The notes under the pieces: model-generated
The model's input: only the letters and a program-made list of their open reading frames with translations
What the model was told of the DNA's origin: nothing
Database searches by the model: none
Part shown: positions 63,893-64,000 of the stretch, piece by piece
Numbering within the stretch: the stretch's first letter is position 1
How the letters are laid out: each line of letters starts with the position of its first letter
Origin: Antedon mediterranea
Lineage: Eukaryota; Echinodermata; Crinoidea; Comatulida; Antedonidae
Assembly: GCF_964355755.1 (NCBI RefSeq)
Contig: NC_092675.1
Location: 875,001-939,000 of the forward strand
Reading direction: 5' to 3'
DNA: 64,000 nt
Position numbers and translations under genes: made by a program

Positions 63893-64000
63893 TCTCTTCT
63901 TTCTTTCTGTATGATTTTTGTGGAACGCTTTTCTCGAAAACTTGCAAACATAACATTTTGTAACTTTCTCAACATATCGTCATGCACATGAAGATGTGCA
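63893..64000 (+). mobile_element. Helitron-like unit 6 (subfamily A), cut by window end
   Basis: After TT, TCTCTTCTTTCTTTCTGTAT opens another A-type unit, matching the first 108 bases of units 1 and 2. The array therefore returns to subfamily A and continues beyond the window. Confidence 0.8.

Larger units (their letters stand above)
26021..64000 (+). other. Inferred ZMIZ intron 3, incomplete, >38 kb
   Basis: The donor GTAAGT at 26021 opens an intron for which no acceptor or following exon was recognised to the end of the window. Vertebrate ZMIZ1 also has very long 5' introns. All repeats listed after 26 kb would lie inside it. An unrecognised short exon within this span is possible. Confidence 0.5.

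Noticed and set aside
63784-63987. Minus-strand frames at 57570-57776 and 63784-63987 sharing a protein segment
   Set aside because: Each bridges the 3' end of one Helitron-like unit and the head of the next. They are junction artefacts containing the terminal hairpin.

Overview
This is eukaryotic nuclear DNA. It is AT-rich and intron-like, with one split gene and a dense, varied load of transposons and tandem repeats. Nothing in it looks bacterial, viral or organellar. The only protein-coding gene I can support is the 5' coding end of a ZMIZ1/ZMIZ2 orthologue (PIAS-like zinc-finger MIZ protein) on the + strand. It is read from three short exons at about 23.6, 25.5 and 25.9 kb with good splice sites. 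The exon-joined protein aligns clearly, from memory, with the start of vertebrate ZMIZ1. The next expected block (the region beginning ALLSSWCEEL in vertebrates) was not found, so the third intron probably runs past the end of the window (more than 38 kb). The repeated GTAGGCCTAC-like words, the AT bias and the repeat types suggest an invertebrate deuterostome, perhaps an echinoderm. That is inference only.

Layout. 1-23.6 kb: noncoding, most likely upstream intron(s) or 5' flank of ZMIZ. It holds tRNA-derived SINEs, a 907-bp PIF/Harbinger-like element, a TTAA-flanked MITE, a pogo-like MITE, a member of a three-copy MITE family, small minisatellites and two strong hairpins. 23.6-26.0 kb: three ZMIZ coding exons, with a degenerate repeat and a SINE piece in intron 1. 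26-55.7 kb: long intron with MITEs, SINE pieces, LINE-like 3' tails and minisatellites of 17, 34, 37 and 76 bp. A second Harbinger-like element at 52.6-53.6 kb carries about 165 bp of filler that is an inverted copy of sequence 8 kb upstream.

55.7-64 kb: a head-to-tail array of Helitron-like, non-autonomous elements of about 1.52 kb. There are five complete units and the start of a sixth. Each ends in a 9-bp-arm hairpin, six bases, then CTAG, and the next unit begins with TC one or two bases later. Two subfamilies alternate in the order A, A, leader, B, B, B, A. Short hairpin-forming leader repeats with GTTATCCGC/GCGGATAAC arms precede unit 1 and unit 3. This array is the most unusual object in the window.

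Nearly all other open reading frames are chance or repeat-derived. Superfamily calls for repeats rest on termini and target-site duplications read by eye, not on database searches.
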